Assembly: GCF_050908995.1 (NCBI RefSeq)
Contig: NC_135133.1
Location: 1,468,001 to 1,532,000 of the forward strand
DNA: 64,000 bases
Direction of reading: 5' to 3'
Source: Andrena cerasifolii
Lineage: Eukaryota; Arthropoda; Insecta; Hymenoptera; Andrenidae
Shown: in pieces, positions 11,486 to 23,159 of the stretch
How the letters are laid out: each line of letters opens with the position of its first letter
Position numbering within the stretch: the stretch's first letter is position 1
Notes under the pieces: generated by a model
Databases searched by the model: none
Seen by the model: only the letters and a program-made list of their open reading frames with translations
Told to the model about the DNA's origin: nothing
Translations under genes and position numbers: made by a program

Positions 11486-13373
11486 CGGCTACACAATATG
11501 CAACTGCATTCTTGAGCAGTATACATGTACAAATTTATTGCACAAGTATACATGCGCATGTGTATGGTAATATTGTATAAGTATTTTGATTGTACAAGTG
11601 AGACGAAAATGTTTGAACTTTTAAACTGTACACTTGCACAGGTCGTGTGCCCTCAAGTATACTTGAACGTGTGTAGAAGAAGCACAGACTTGTGCAAGTC
11701 GGTGTGGGGTAGACGACAGAGAAAAACAACCCTTTGAGATTAAAAACATATTTAATATATGATATGATGTAATACACACTAAGAAAACATAACCTCTAGC
11801 TACAGCTAGTCTCTAGAACGCACGCAACTGCGACGAAGCGCTTCTCTCCGCATGCCACCACGGTGGCCTCCATCCATACCAACACCCAGCAACCAAAAAC
11901 AACTTCACAGTCGGAAGCAGTCTTTCATGTGGAAGCTTTCTTTTGTGGAGCTTTCTCATGATTGTGCCCTTCCCTTTAATCACAAGTGATAAAAGTCTCA
12001 AATACGTTTCTCCATCCATTCGCAAGTAGTTACACCAATCATGAGGGTAAATTATTAGTTCATTTAATAGATTAGTGTGTGAGTAGCTTTGCCTTCTATT
12101 TACCCAGTCTTTATACCACAAGCTACGTATTTTACGTTGTTTTCTCCCTTCAAAACTAAAGCGAACGAAGCTAAAGCGAGCACGTCGTCGTCGTTCATCG
12201 CCACATAGTTCAAGCGTACACTGTTCAAGTGTACTTGTGCCGTGTGGAGGCTGCATAGCCATCAGATAAGGTAAACGGCCCAGTGGTGGAACAATTAAGG
12301 AAGCAGTTGAGATAATTGCAATTTCTTTTATATTTAAACAGTATAAAATTATAACTAAAATATGATTATTCGGAAGCATAAAATGTCTACTTTCAGATAA
12401 AGTAACAAGAATCTACATTTGTTAAAGGAAAAGTTTTAAATTAATTAAAACATGAAACTGTTCACATGGCCCAGTAATTAAATGAAATTCATAGCGTGTT
12501 CCAGTCATTAATTATCAGTGTCCCAATTATTGAATATATATTTAATTTAACTATTTCTATCAGCTAATGAAAATAAATCAATATGGTAATATTTTGGGGT
12601 AATAAAAACATTTTATTTATGATAAATTTGTGTTATAATTCTTTATTATTTACCCGAATTAATTAATTTGGGTTTCTTTAGTCGTTTATAAAATTGTAGG
12701 ATATGTCAATGTTATGACGAGTTTAAGATTAATTATCCTAATAATTCTTAACCAGTATTATATTTTTGTATAGTTAATATTAACGTAAATATATAGGATA
12801 CCAAAAACACTTACTTTAGTAAAATAAATGTTAATAATCTCAAAACGTCACTGAGTACTGGCGTCTCTACCAGTGTTTAAATGCCATTAAATACGCGTTT
12901 AATAACTGGTCCGTGTCATGTTTTCGTGTACTAGTGGATAAACGCATCAATTTCAACATTAAAAACATAAAATTAATAAGAGATCCAATTAATTTTCAAT
13001 TCTTCAATATTTAATAAATCCAAAACAACTGTACTATTTCAACCTTAATAAAAATATGCTCTCGCTTGCTTGAGGCCATTAGGTAAGAAGCGAGATTGAA
13101 ACTGTTGAAGCTTTACTGTACAATAATATTTTTCCATGATATAACTATTCAGTTATGTAAGCTTATAATTGTATCTATATAATGCTAATACATTTTGCAA
13201 TTATATTTCGATCAATTTAAACGTTGCAAATTAGTAAAACTGTTATTATTAACAAAATTTCTTCTCAATTTTTAATTATTGGGCCTTGTTTAAGCACTGG
13301 CCCATTTACCTTATACTTGTTCAATAAATTTGTACAAGTATACCGCTCAAGTATCCAGTTACGTGTGCAGCCG
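11486..13373 (-). mobile_element. PIF/Harbinger transposon, internally broken
   Basis: Long, imperfect terminal inverted repeats: 11486-11560 (ggctacacaa...tgtacaaatttattgcacaa) is the inverse of about 13300-13373. A minus-strand ORF near the left end encodes only the N-terminal part of a Harbinger-type transposase. The rest, 12.4-13.3 kb, is very AT-rich and carries no recognisable second ORF (Harbinger elements normally also encode a Myb-like protein). A clean 3-bp duplication could not be assigned because the ends are diverged. Confidence 0.7.
11813..12379 (-). pseudogene. Harbinger transposase (HARBI1-like), N-terminal fragment
   Basis: The 188-codon ORF contains, from about residue 60 to 160, a stretch of HARBI1-like organisation: basic residues, then WVNRR..., LLNEL, YLRMDGETYLRLLSLV, and PHERLLPTVKLFLVAG, which corresponds to the family's 'ISPHERL..TLRFLATG' segment. 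The DDE nuclease domain that should follow (about 200 residues) is missing; the frame runs into unrelated sequence and stops at 11813. The first 55 or so residues also look non-family, so the true start is uncertain. It cannot encode an active transposase. The family assignment comes from remembered conservation and not from a search. Confidence 0.75.
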
Positions 13374-13724
13374 GAAGCTGTATCTGTGTTTTCCCAATTA
13401 TAGACGCAACAGTTTTTCAAGTTTCGAAACTGAGACTTGTGAATAGCATGCTTCTTCATTACTTTTATCAGTTGATTTGTTTGCGGTTAGCCGATCTTTG
13501 GATGAGAAGCGGGGGTTGGAACGCTTGGAATCGCTTCCTGCTTTTAAATAATGATCGATGAACTCCACATCAATCACTGTTAAATTATGTTGAAACGCAG
13601 GGTGCCCCGCCTAACTCTTTTATCTGAAATATTTTTCCTATAATACTTTCATTATTTCAATGAAATTTATTTGGGAAAAATTGTGGGAAGAAAATGTTCT
13701 TCGTTCGTATTAAGTGGTGTAGAG

Positions 13725-14370
13725 AAGATCTCCATAAAAAAATTCAAAAGAGTTAAAAAATTACGCCAAGTACATGTAATCAAATAAATCACAGAAAATA
13801 GAAGATAATAATAATTACAAAATAAAAAAAATATGTGAAATCAAAATGAGCTGCAAGTACATAAAGGTGCTTTCAGTCAAATACTTGGCCTGGCGAGGCA
13901 AGGTATGCTCAGATCATCAATACCCATACCTTCCCTCTCACAGGCTTTCAGATAATTTGTCAATTTAAAAATCTGACAATATATGAGTTCACTTTCATTA
14001 TTTTGCGTTTTTAAGTAATTCTAAGATCATTCATCGACACAATTTAAATAAAACTTTGACACATTGCGAACACTTTCATTGGTTTCCGGTTTTTAAATAA
14101 TTCTTATTCATCGACACCTTGATCTTGCCTGGCCACGCCAAGTATTTGACTTCCAGGCCCGGCCATCTTTTTTTGCCTTTTATTGTGTTACACAGTGTCG
14201 CCTTTGCACGCTGTGGGAAAGCACCTTTATGTACTTGCAGCTCATTTTGATTTCACATATTTTTTTTATTTTGTAATTATTATCTTCTATTTTTTGTGAT
14301 TTATTTGATTTCATGTGCTAGGCGTAATTTTTTTACATTTTTGAAGTTTTTATTTATGGGGATTTATCTT
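13725..14370. mobile_element. Foldback MITE, ~150-bp arms
   Basis: Left arm about 13725-13880 (including tgagctgcaagtacataaag) is the inverse of about 14215-14370 with high identity. The spacer (13.9-14.2 kb) has its own shorter mirrored blocks (aaatacttggc / gccaagtattt). No ORF. An AAGAT...ATCTT sequence marks both extremes. Confidence 0.75.
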
Positions 14371-14899
14371 TTCCCTTAGGTGTTCGTAATTCCCCTACTC
14401 TCCCCTATACGAAATCCTTCCTGCAAAATTATGCGTACATACATAGCCTGGCCTAGGTCACAGCATCATTTTACGCGTCGATTATCTACATATACATAAA
14501 ATCCTCAGTTTAGTTACAAATAAAAAACAATTTGATGATATACAGACATTTCGCAATTTAAATTTCGGCAACTTACCTTGTGTTTGAGACTGCAGTTTGG
14601 TTGCACTTCAATGGTACAACGATTCATATTTGTAAAAACACGTGGCATATCAAATTTTTACAACTTACTTATCTTATCTGATGCTCGCCAGGTTATAACT
14701 TGACGGTAAGCTGTCAAAATTTGGAGTAGATTGCATAGTGAAGATAGCGATTGACGAACGAAACATGTTTTAATTTTTTTTTTTTTGGCTGAATGTGTGC
14801 GTGTAACGCGTATACGTATTAAGTATGTTTACGAAAATTTGGCTTGAAGAATCAGAAGAAAAATCTTACCGTTTCCGACTGATCCAGGAGACGATATTA

Positions 14900-15288
14900 A
14901 TGCGAATGTCCCAATTTCTGCACATTTAAGAGGTAACTCGTCATAAAGAAGGTGTCAAAAATTTGTTTGTGATCAAAATTTGCAGAGTAATTGATTAATT
15001 CTTTAATAATAAATCAGCCAATTCAAAAACTATTTAAGAAAAATATTTCAAGATGTTTAACTATTAGTAATTTGTAATTAAATATATAATGCTCTAAATA
15101 TTCGTATTTCTGCTCATGAAAAATAGCGATGTATGTATTGCCCCAAGCTTGTGCAACACTCGCGTAAATGTTTAAATAATTTAGAATTATTTTGTTGCAA
15201 CTATAGTACAAGCGTAACGCATACAATAATAAGAAAAATACGAAATGAGCAGAAATAGGGACATGAGCAGAAATTGGGACATTCACCT
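14900..15288. mobile_element. 389-bp TA-flanked MITE, copy 1
   Basis: Right end reads gagcagaaattgggacattcacct followed by TA. The left end is its inverse (gaatgtcccaatttctgc) with three changed bases at the extreme tip, preceded by TA. The whole length aligns without large gaps to 47725-48113 in the same orientation, differing at scattered positions. TA duplication and termini suggest Tc1/mariner mobilisation. Apparent ORFs are AT-rich artefacts shared by both copies. Confidence 0.85.
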
Positions 15289-15751
15289 TACGATATCTCT
15301 GTCATACGAGGACGGATTTTATTCAATTTGGTTTTATTCGAAAGCTTATATGCGGTTTACATAAGAAAAATGTCTTTAAATTTAGAAAATATTGCAGGCG
15401 TGATTATTAATGAAATAAGTTTCAGGTTAGGTTAGAATGGCTCCGCGACGAGTAAAGGTACACGGTAGCGACAGTCGACATATACAGGGTGTCTTTCCTG
15501 TACTTGCCGTCGAGACGCTACCGCGTCTCTAGATCCAACAACCAAAGCAATCGGAGACGAACACCTGAAAATCTTATAACTTTGAGGCGTGGTTTCACCC
15601 CCCAAATATGAAAACACGCCGCTATAAAAAAACACGTATATCTTATTTTTCAGTCCTCTAAAAAAATATCCGAAATTGAAAGCAATAGGAGGCGGACACC
15701 TGGGATACTCTCCTCGTTAAAGTGGCAGCAAAAAAATATGCGTAATATATA

Positions 15752-16022
15752 GTAGGTATTGGGATCTGACATCCGTCACAATGACATCTGGTGGTGGAAA
15801 GTAGAAGCGCTCGATGGGTACACATCAGTCCCTGCCTGTTCTCGTTGCTGTTGCAAAAATTTCGCTGAGCAGGATTTGAACCTGCCCAATCACAAAAACT
15901 TTGCATAAGAAGGAATATTTTCGCAAAAAAATACATTACGGCATATACAAGACCTGTATTTTGTACCCATATCGGCACCATCTTGGTTAGGCTCCGCCCC
16001 CATGTCAGATCCCAATACCTAC
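15752..16022. mobile_element. MITE with GTAGGTATTGGGATCTGACAT ends
   Basis: The 21-bp left end is matched by the inverse ATGTCAGATCCCAATACCTAC at the right end. The interior is not palindromic. The minus-strand interior contains gcaggttcaaatcctgc, which resembles a tRNA T-arm or B box, but no matching A box or tRNA fold was found. No target duplication was recognised. Confidence 0.7.
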
Positions 16023-17280
16023 GCAATTTTGATATATCCCCAAAGTTTTATAATGTTTTGATTTTCCGGCTTGGGGATCTTCCCTCTAACATACAAAGAT
16101 ATTGATAAGTGCTCGGGCTGGAAACACTGGCGGCTCGGAGGATACTAAACATCCTTGTCTAAAACGCTAGACAAAATATTCCGTCCAAGAACAGAACAAT
16201 TAAATTGAGATGAATATTGTTGGATTTAGTTGAAAGAGAATCTGAGTTAAATACACGTAATTTATCAATATGTAATAGAATCCCGTCGTCACATTCTGAA
16301 ACTACTCAGAGAAGATTAACTTACGGTGGCAAACTGAGAACTTTCACCATTTTATTCGCAAGCTTTGCTCAGTACGAAGGTATCGGTTCTTCGAAGCTTT
16401 GGCGAGGAACTTTTCTCGCAAATATTTAGCCGGATTCTTGGCCAGTTTTTAATCATCGTGCAAACGGTCGAGATATAACCGAGTTCCACAAAGTCGAATT
16501 GCCAGGTAAATCTCGAAGGCACACAATGAGTCGTGGATAAACCGATAATCGTTGGGATAATTAAGGGAACGACGCTTTAAGGAGGTTCGTTACCGGAGAA
16601 AAAATAATGAGAAATCTTTGAAAAGTGTTTTAATCTAATGTTCAAAGTGTAGTCCGCATTGTGTCTAAATTTCAAGTCAATTGACCGCACGTTTTTTTAA
16701 AAAAAAGATAAAATTTCTTTAAAATGTTACACAGAGTCCTTAAAAATAGTGAGAAAGTCCTAAAAAATGTTGAAATGAAAAGCTTAAGTATTCTTATGAA
16801 ATTCTAAAAAAGGAGATCGGACATGAACCGTACGATTTATTAGATAATTGAATAAATAAACAGCAATGTGCTCGTATTTTTGGAACTTCCTGAAGGAACT
16901 GTTTGAAACGTGGCAACGCTGCACGCCAGGTAGTCATCTATACAGTGTATACTTGTACAAAGGATACAGTAAAAATTGATAAAAACACTACCAAGCTGTA
17001 AACATGTATTTAGTAATTTGTTGCGAACCAGTACGAACACGCAAAAGAACGCCACAAGTGTGAGATGGAAAGAGAAAAAAAGATGGACGCAAAGCGACGT
17101 TGCCGCATTTCACTCCCATATTTTACGCTACTTTTAATGAAAATATTGTGTTTCTAGCTGCATTAAACACACTGTTTGTTTAATTGAATTCCAAAACAAA
17201 CAGTGTAGTAATAATTTTATTAGGAATAGACATGTAAATAACATTTTTGTCTACATAATTTTTTTTTATCTAAGATTGGT
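16023..17280. other. No gene seen; mixed unique DNA
   Basis: Contains a unique-looking stretch (16200-16600) and AT-rich DNA. A short palindrome lies at about 17164-17205 (acactgtttgttt / aaacaaacagtgt). A tatacttgtacaaa motif near 16945 matches part of the Harbinger terminal repeat at 11.5/13.3 kb and may be a stray end. No coding evidence. Confidence 0.4.
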
Positions 17281-17406
17281 ATCACTGCAGAGCTCCCATG
17301 TATAGTGTTGGCTAGAACCGTGATTTGTGAATCACGAGTGATCCGATCACGTTCATTCCCAATCACGGTGATTTTTCACAGTGATCCGTGATTTTCGTGA
17401 TAGCTT

Positions 17407-17500
17407 CTGATTGGTGCAGGCAGAACAGTGATTCGCGATTTTCGTGATCTGATTGGTGCAGGCAGAACAGTGATTCGCGGTTTTCGTGATCTGATTGGTG
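17407..17500. repeat. 42-bp tandem repeat, two and a quarter copies
   Basis: The unit ctgattggtgcaggcagaac... begins at 17407, 17449 and (partial) 17491. It lies within a tract rich in gtgat/atcac words (17310-17500) that can fold back on itself. Confidence 0.85.
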
Positions 17501-17639
17501 GAAAGCATGACTGCTCTTTGCACGCGCCACATAACCCCAATTTCTAATTTCTCTCGAAACTTTTTCAAGTCCTCACTGTTCTTACAGAATCTCAGTTGTA
17601 TATTTTGAACCAATGTAATCGTTCTTGATCTATTTAAAT

Positions 17640-18490
17640 TGACGAAGATTTCTTCACTTTAGTTAAAAAGTATACCGTAAACTGGGGGAACATTGGCAGG
17701 TTTTTGAAACATTTTATATAATTTAAATATTAACATGTGTACATATCATAACATTGCATCTTTTGTGATTATACTAAAAGTGTCAAAATGCATACAATTT
17801 TTGTCCTTTTCCTTCTTTAATACATATTAAGAACGTTAGTGTACCGGGGTAACATTGGCACATCATATAGGTAGTATTAACGGGTTAAGTTTTACTAATC
17901 TGCAGCCAGAAAGATACATTGGAACTTAAATTTGGTTATTTTATTTGTTTGGGAATGCGATAGTTCCTAATGCCGCCACTCTCAATCTCACCGCAGCACC
18001 TCGCGGGCTGCGTTACAGCGACGCTGCACGATGATCGAGCCGCCAATCAGCGCCGAACGAGCGACCAATCATCGACGATCGATACGCCAATTAGCGTGCC
18101 GCATCAACGCTCTAAGAGAATCGAGAAGACACGAAAAAGGAAGTCAGCCATTTTCGGCAGTCTTTGGTTTCTCGTTGTCCGTAACGGCTTATCTCACGCG
18201 TTTAGTGAAAATTACTAAAAGCACCTTTGTGTCTGTCAGTCACAAGTGTGTCAACTCACGGTTCTCGATCTCTCGGTTTTACTCAGTATCTACGATCTCT
18301 CAAGTGTACGCTCACGCGCCGCCGATTAATATAATTGAGTGGACGCTATGTGGTTGCATCCACGCGGCCACATTTTTATATCTCACACTCACGTGCTGCA
18401 GTTAATCAATCATAAATATTATCATTGCGCAGCTTCAACAGTCTCAATAAGCTCAGTTCTCGTTTGTGTGTTTCAATAAATTGACGACCA
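17640..18490. other. No gene recognised; possible 5' part of the following retroelement
   Basis: Two 'gg(g)gtaacattggcac'-like motifs occur near 17686 and 17845. From 17960 the base composition becomes GC-rich and unique-looking up to an AATAAA at about 18475 just before the 5S-like segment. It might be an LTR-like or 5' untranslated sequence, but I found no second copy in the window to test that. Confidence 0.35.
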
Positions 18491-18504
18491 GCAGCCGTAG
18501 CCGT

Positions 18505-18615
18505 GATGGAAAACACCGGTTCTCGTTAGATCACCGAAGTTAAGCATCACGGGGCGGTGTACTGGGAAAAGATGGGAGACCACCTTTCTCCCGGTGCGCT
18601 GCTGCTGCTGGGACT
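18505..18615 (+). other. 5S rRNA-derived segment at the head of the LINE
   Basis: The sequence ggttctcgttagatcaccga followed by agttaagcatcac, then gatgggagaccacc and a closing ctgctgctgctggg, parallels eukaryotic 5S rRNA from about nucleotide 28 to its 3' end. The internal control regions (A box around 18537-18548 and intermediate element plus C box around 18571-18583) are recognisable. The 5' quarter of 5S is missing or unrecognisable and the middle is altered, so this is not a functional 5S gene. It could be a pol III-type promoter carried by the element, or the 5S target into which the LINE inserted. Confidence 0.75.
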
Positions 18616-18939
18616 CGAAAGGGAGAGGAGGGAACAAAAAAAATTGAACTATAGTTCGTTGGGCAATATAAGCAAAAATAAACTTGAAACGCCATCCAGC
18701 TTAAAACACAGAAAAACAATAAAGACAAACAAATAATAAATGACGAGGTGTCTCACCGAAAGTGCATTGTGTTAACACAACCTGTCTCAGGAGAGGTTAA
18801 GGGCCGAAAAGGAAATAGAAGAAGAATTCTTAAAAGCGAGGAAAGTAGAGAGGTCGCCTCCGATGAAGAAAACTGAGGTATTTGTAGGAACTGTGGAAAC
18901 AACTGACAGCCAGAGGACAGAGCAGGAAAAAGAAATGAA

Positions 18940-19640
18940 AAATTAGACAAATTGATGGAAGCTGTGCTGGCAGTTAAGAAAGGCATGGAAGAGTTGAGAA
19001 AAGATAATAGAGATTTGAGGCAGGATAATAAAGATCTGAGGCAGGGAATGCAGGGTCTAAGGGACGAGTGGAAGAGTAGGGATGAGATATGGGAAAAGGA
19101 GAGGAAGGGTAGAAGTACTGGAAGCCAAGAAGGTTCAGGCAGAGAGGCTGGCAGAGAGACTGGAAGGGCTAGAAAGGAAGGAAGAGGCTAGAGAAAAGAG
19201 AGTGAGAAGAAATAATATTACCCTAAGGGGAGAGGATTTACCGCGTAAAGAGACGCCGAAGGATACGGTGGAGTATGTATTAAGGCACGAATTGCAGGTA
19301 GAAGCGGAAATCGAGGAAGCATACTGAGTAAGAAGGGGAGAGAAAAGTGGACTACTGATAGCGAAGTTAAGAACCTGACAACAGAAAAGAGCAGTATTGC
19401 TAAAGAAGAGTACATTGAAAAATAAGAGGCTGTTTATTGACAATGACCTGACAAAAAAGGAAAGGGAGATTCAAAGAAATATTAAAGATATTGCCAAGAC
19501 GGAAAGAAAGCACGGAGCAAAGGTGAAAGTGGGGTGCAAGAAAGTTAAAATCAACGATAAGACATTTATTTGGATTGAGGATGGTGGGCTGAAAGAAGTA
19601 AATTGTTGGAGTCGACAAAGTTCTGTGAACCTCTAAATTA
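18940..19640 (+). pseudogene. LINE ORF1-like protein, frameshifted
   Basis: Spread over at least three overlapping frames. The N-terminal part (from 18952) is a coiled coil with heptad-like repeats such as LRKDNRDLRQDNKDLRQ. It is followed by a basic, charged stretch leading into ...RRNNITLRG, and then, after a stop at 19325 and another near 19378, by a segment with RLFIDNDLTKKEREIQ, a type of motif common in LINE ORF1 RNA-binding proteins. The protein normally binds element RNA as a chaperone. Family placement is by resemblance only. Confidence 0.6.
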
Positions 19641-19769
19641 TTGGAGGATCGCAGAGCTTACAAGGACAACGAAAGCACGACAAAAGGCAGTATCAACACC
19701 CGCTCCCCGCGCGCCTGTGGATGCAGATATGCGGGGAGAGAGGGTACACAGAATTGGGAAAGGAATAGG

Positions 19770-22700
19770 AAGTCAAAGAGAAATAGATACATTTAAAATA
19801 GGGTTCTGGAATGTAGCGGGATTACTCAGCAAAGACAAACAGTTTTGGGATTTCTTAAATGAACTCGATGTAATAGGATTAGTAGAAGCGTGGATTGAAG
19901 AGAAACAATGGGAAGGATTGAAAGATAAGTTGCCACAAAATTTCTCATGGAAATGTAAATGTGCCACCAGAGAGAGAAAAAAAGGGAGAGCGATAGACGG
20001 AGTTATCACAGGTATAACAAATGGCATAGACGAGGAGGAATCGAACGCCGGAATGGAACATATTCAAGAGAGAAAAATAAAGATACAAAATGAAAAATGG
20101 AGAATAATAACAGTGTACAGCAGAGATATGAAGGAGACGAAAGAAGAGCCAGATAATAGAGGGAAAGGAGGTTTGGAAAATGATAATCGGAGGGGACTTC
20201 AATGCAAGAATTGGACAGGAAGGGGCGATTTTAGAATAGAAGAAAAGCATGACGTAAGGAGATCAAAAGACAAAGTTAAAAACACAGAGGGAAAGTTTAT
20301 TGGAGATGGTGGAGGAAAGAGGATGGAATATCCTGAATGGGAATATGGAGGGAGATGATACAGGAGAGTATACATATATATGGAGCCGAGACGGAGCACG
20401 GTAATTGATTATATAATAACAAATGTCGAGGCGAAAGAAGATATTAAGAAATTCACAGTGGAAGAAAGAGTTGAGTCAGACCATATGCCTCTGATTGCAG
20501 AACTATATAGAGGAACTAAAAGGAGAAAACGGGAGGGAAATCAGGAGGAGAGATTGAGAGAGAGAAGAGTCTGGACAGAGGAAGCGAAGAGAGAGTTTCA
20601 AATTGAATTAAACAAAATAAACTTTAATAAGGCGGAGGTGAATGAAATGGTAGAATAAATGATAGGGGAAATAAATAATGCAGTACAGAAAGAGGAAGTA
20701 AAAATCAAAAAATGGAAATTGGGCAGCTTTAAGTGGTGGAATTCGAATTGTACAAAAAAGAAAAAGGAAGCCAGGAAGACACTGAGGAACTGGAGAAGGG
20801 GTAAAGGAGACAAAGAAGACTACCAGAAGAAAAGAAGGGAATACAAAAAAGTGTGCGAAAATAGGAGAAGGGATTTACAAGAAAATACAGAATATAATGC
20901 AATTAAAGGGAGAAAATCAAATATGGGAATATATAAATAAAGGAAGAAAAAAATAGGAGTTGCCAATAAAATAGAGTTAAAAGATTGGAAGGATCATTTC
21001 AAAACATTGCTAGAAGGCGTCGACTGTAAAAAAGAAGTAGGACAGTTGGAAGAAATTGACAACACGGAGGGAGAAGAGAAAGAGGGTATAACAGAAGCAG
21101 AAGTAAAAGAACAAATCAGGAAAATAAAAAAGAAGAAAGCATCAAGGGAAGACAAAATAGAAAATGAAGCCTGGATTTACAGCAACGAGAAAATAGTAAA
21201 CAGGATCGCAGAAATTTTCAATAAAGTGTGGAAGGGAGAAGGATTCCCGGAGAGGTGGAAAGAAGATGTGATTTAACCAATATTCAAAAAAGGAGATAGA
21301 GAAAAGGTGAGCAATTACCGGGGGATAACGATCTTAAACACAGCGTACAAAACATACGCTATGGTACTGGAAAAAAAGACTAAAAGAGGAATTGGAAAAG
21401 AACCACATAATACCAGAAACACAAGCAGGATTCAGGAGCGGCGGGTCGACAATAGATAACATTTTTATTCTGAACTATGCAGCTAACAGAGAAATACAGA
21501 AAAAGGGGGGAAAGTTGTATACTTTTTTGCGGACCTAAGCGCTGCATTTGACAAAGTGGATAGAGTAAAACTTCAAAACATCATGGAAAAAAGGGAAATA
21601 AGTAAACACTTGAGAATGAGAATTGGAGAAATTTACAGAGAAACAAGAAATACTATAAGAGTAAACGGAGAAATGTCATCCAAATTCTGGACAACAAAAG
21701 GGGTAAGACAGGGATGCCCACTGAGTCCAACGTTATTTACAATATACGTAGCAGATCTGGAGGAAACCATGAGGAAAAACCAAGCAGGAGGAGTTAGAGT
21801 AGGAAAGGAAAAAATCTGGACTCTAGCGTATGCGGGCGATATAGCGTTACTAGCAAATGAACCAAAGGACCTTAAGGACATGGTAAGAAGATTCGGAAAA
21901 TACCTTGAAAGGAAAGGGCTGCAACTGAATGCAGAGAAATGAAAGGTGCTGATTTTCCATAGAGGAAGAGAAAAGAAAAAATGAGAAGAATGGGACTGGC
22001 AGGGGAACAGTCTGGAAGAAGTAAAGGAGTTCAAATACTTAGGGTATAATTTCCAGAAAAATGGGGGCAGAGAGATGCATATAAGGGAAGTCGTCAGGAA
22101 AGCAAGAATAGCAATGACGCAGATATGGGGAATAGGACAAAGAATGTTCAAGAACAATTTTGAGAGAAGAATGAGAGTATTCGGAAGCATAGTGAAAAGT
22201 ATCTTGCTGTACGCGTCAGAAATTTGGGGATGGAGGGAAGCAGAAAAAGTAAAGAACATACAGGAGAGATTCATAAGGTGGATTTTTCGTTTGGACTTCA
22301 ATACACCAGCATATTTAATTTTGGAGGAAACAAAAAGGGACAAAGTAAGGGTAGAAGCGGGGAAAAGAGCAATGAAATATGAGGAGAAAACGAAACGTCT
22401 AGATAAGAATAAAATAGTACAAGAATGCTGGAGGGAAATACACGAAGCAAGAAGAGAAAAAGTCGAAATGGGAGGAAATGAGAAACGCATACTATAGGCA
22501 AAAAATGATGGATATTCAAGAAATGGAAATAGAAAGAAGGAGGGGAGAGAGTTTGATGAGGAATTAGCGCAGAGACAGGGCAGAGCAGCTTCAATGGCAA
22601 TACGACAGAATACTAGGAGGCAGATATAACACACATTATACAGAAATTAGGGATAACCAGAGAGCAAATTACCTAGACGGAAATTACAGAGGCATAGATC

Positions 22701-22950
22701 AAAGCATGATCGCAAGGTTCAGATGTGGGAACGAAGAGCGGGGAAGCATGTACTGGAAGGAAGAAAAAGAGACAGTATGCAGACTATGTAATGGGGCTAG
22801 GGAGACGCTGGGTCACATGATACAAGACTCTAAGGAGCTGAAAAGAGAAAATTCAACGATTAGAGGGATAGTAAAGGGAGAAGAAGAAGGAGCGGAGTGG
22901 ATGCGTATGGTTCTGGAAAAAAAGGAGAAGAAAAGAAGAACAAGATGAAG
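19770..22950 (+). pseudogene. LINE ORF2: AP-like endonuclease plus reverse transcriptase
   Basis: Endonuclease: FKIGFWNVAGLL at about 19790, ...DVIGLVEAWIEE, and later VIDYIITN with SDHMPL at about 20400-20490, the usual end of the AP-endonuclease domain. Reverse transcriptase: TFFADLSAAFDKVDR (motif A, about 21520-21565), GVRQGCPLSP (motif B, about 21698) and the catalytic box at 21829-21840, which reads YAGD where the family has YADD: the first aspartate is lost. The C-terminal part holds a Cys/His cluster (CRLCNGARETLGH, about 22780). Most of it stays in one frame broken by stop codons (20356, 20656, 20938, 21274, 21940) with local compensating shifts. Confidence 0.85.
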
Positions 22951-23159
22951 TAAGGAATCAAAACGAAAACACAATCTTCAGTTAACAGTCCCAGAAACAC
23001 TTACACACACATGTAACCCCATTTTGAGGCCGAAAGGCAAAAAATAAACGTATTTACTACTATAATTTAAACATTACTATTGATAAATGACGATTAGCAA
23101 TACTTAAAATAAATTTAGAGTATATTAAAATTCAACTTGAAAAGAAAAAGGCAAACGAC

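Larger units (their letters stand above)
18490..23065 (+). mobile_element. Non-LTR (LINE) retrotransposon, full-length-like but decayed
   Basis: In order: a 5S rRNA-like segment (18505-18615), an ORF1-like region with a coiled coil, an ORF2 with endonuclease then reverse transcriptase, and a C-terminal Cys/His segment. It ends in a short A-rich tail (aaaaaataaacg, about 23038-23065). The plus strand is strongly purine-rich throughout, which produces long spurious ORFs on the opposite strand (for example 21633-22634). Clade is left open: gene order fits several insect LINE clades. In-frame stops, indels and a changed catalytic residue mean it is inactive. The 5' boundary is uncertain. Confidence 0.85.

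Noticed and set aside
12400..13300. Very AT-rich stretch that could be another mitochondrial insertion
   Set aside because: No conserved rRNA, tRNA or mitochondrial protein landmarks; it lies between Harbinger inverted repeats.
15860..15895. tRNA T-arm-like gcaggttcaaatcctgc on the minus strand
   Set aside because: No D-arm, anticodon arm or A box at the right distance, and it lies inside a TIR element.
17955..18480. Possible LTR with AATAAA upstream of the LINE
   Set aside because: No second copy, no TG...CA boundaries and no primer-binding site could be found.
21633..22634. 333-codon minus-strand ORF
   Set aside because: It is the shadow of the purine-rich LINE ORF2 on the other strand; its Ser/Phe/Leu-rich translation reflects that composition.
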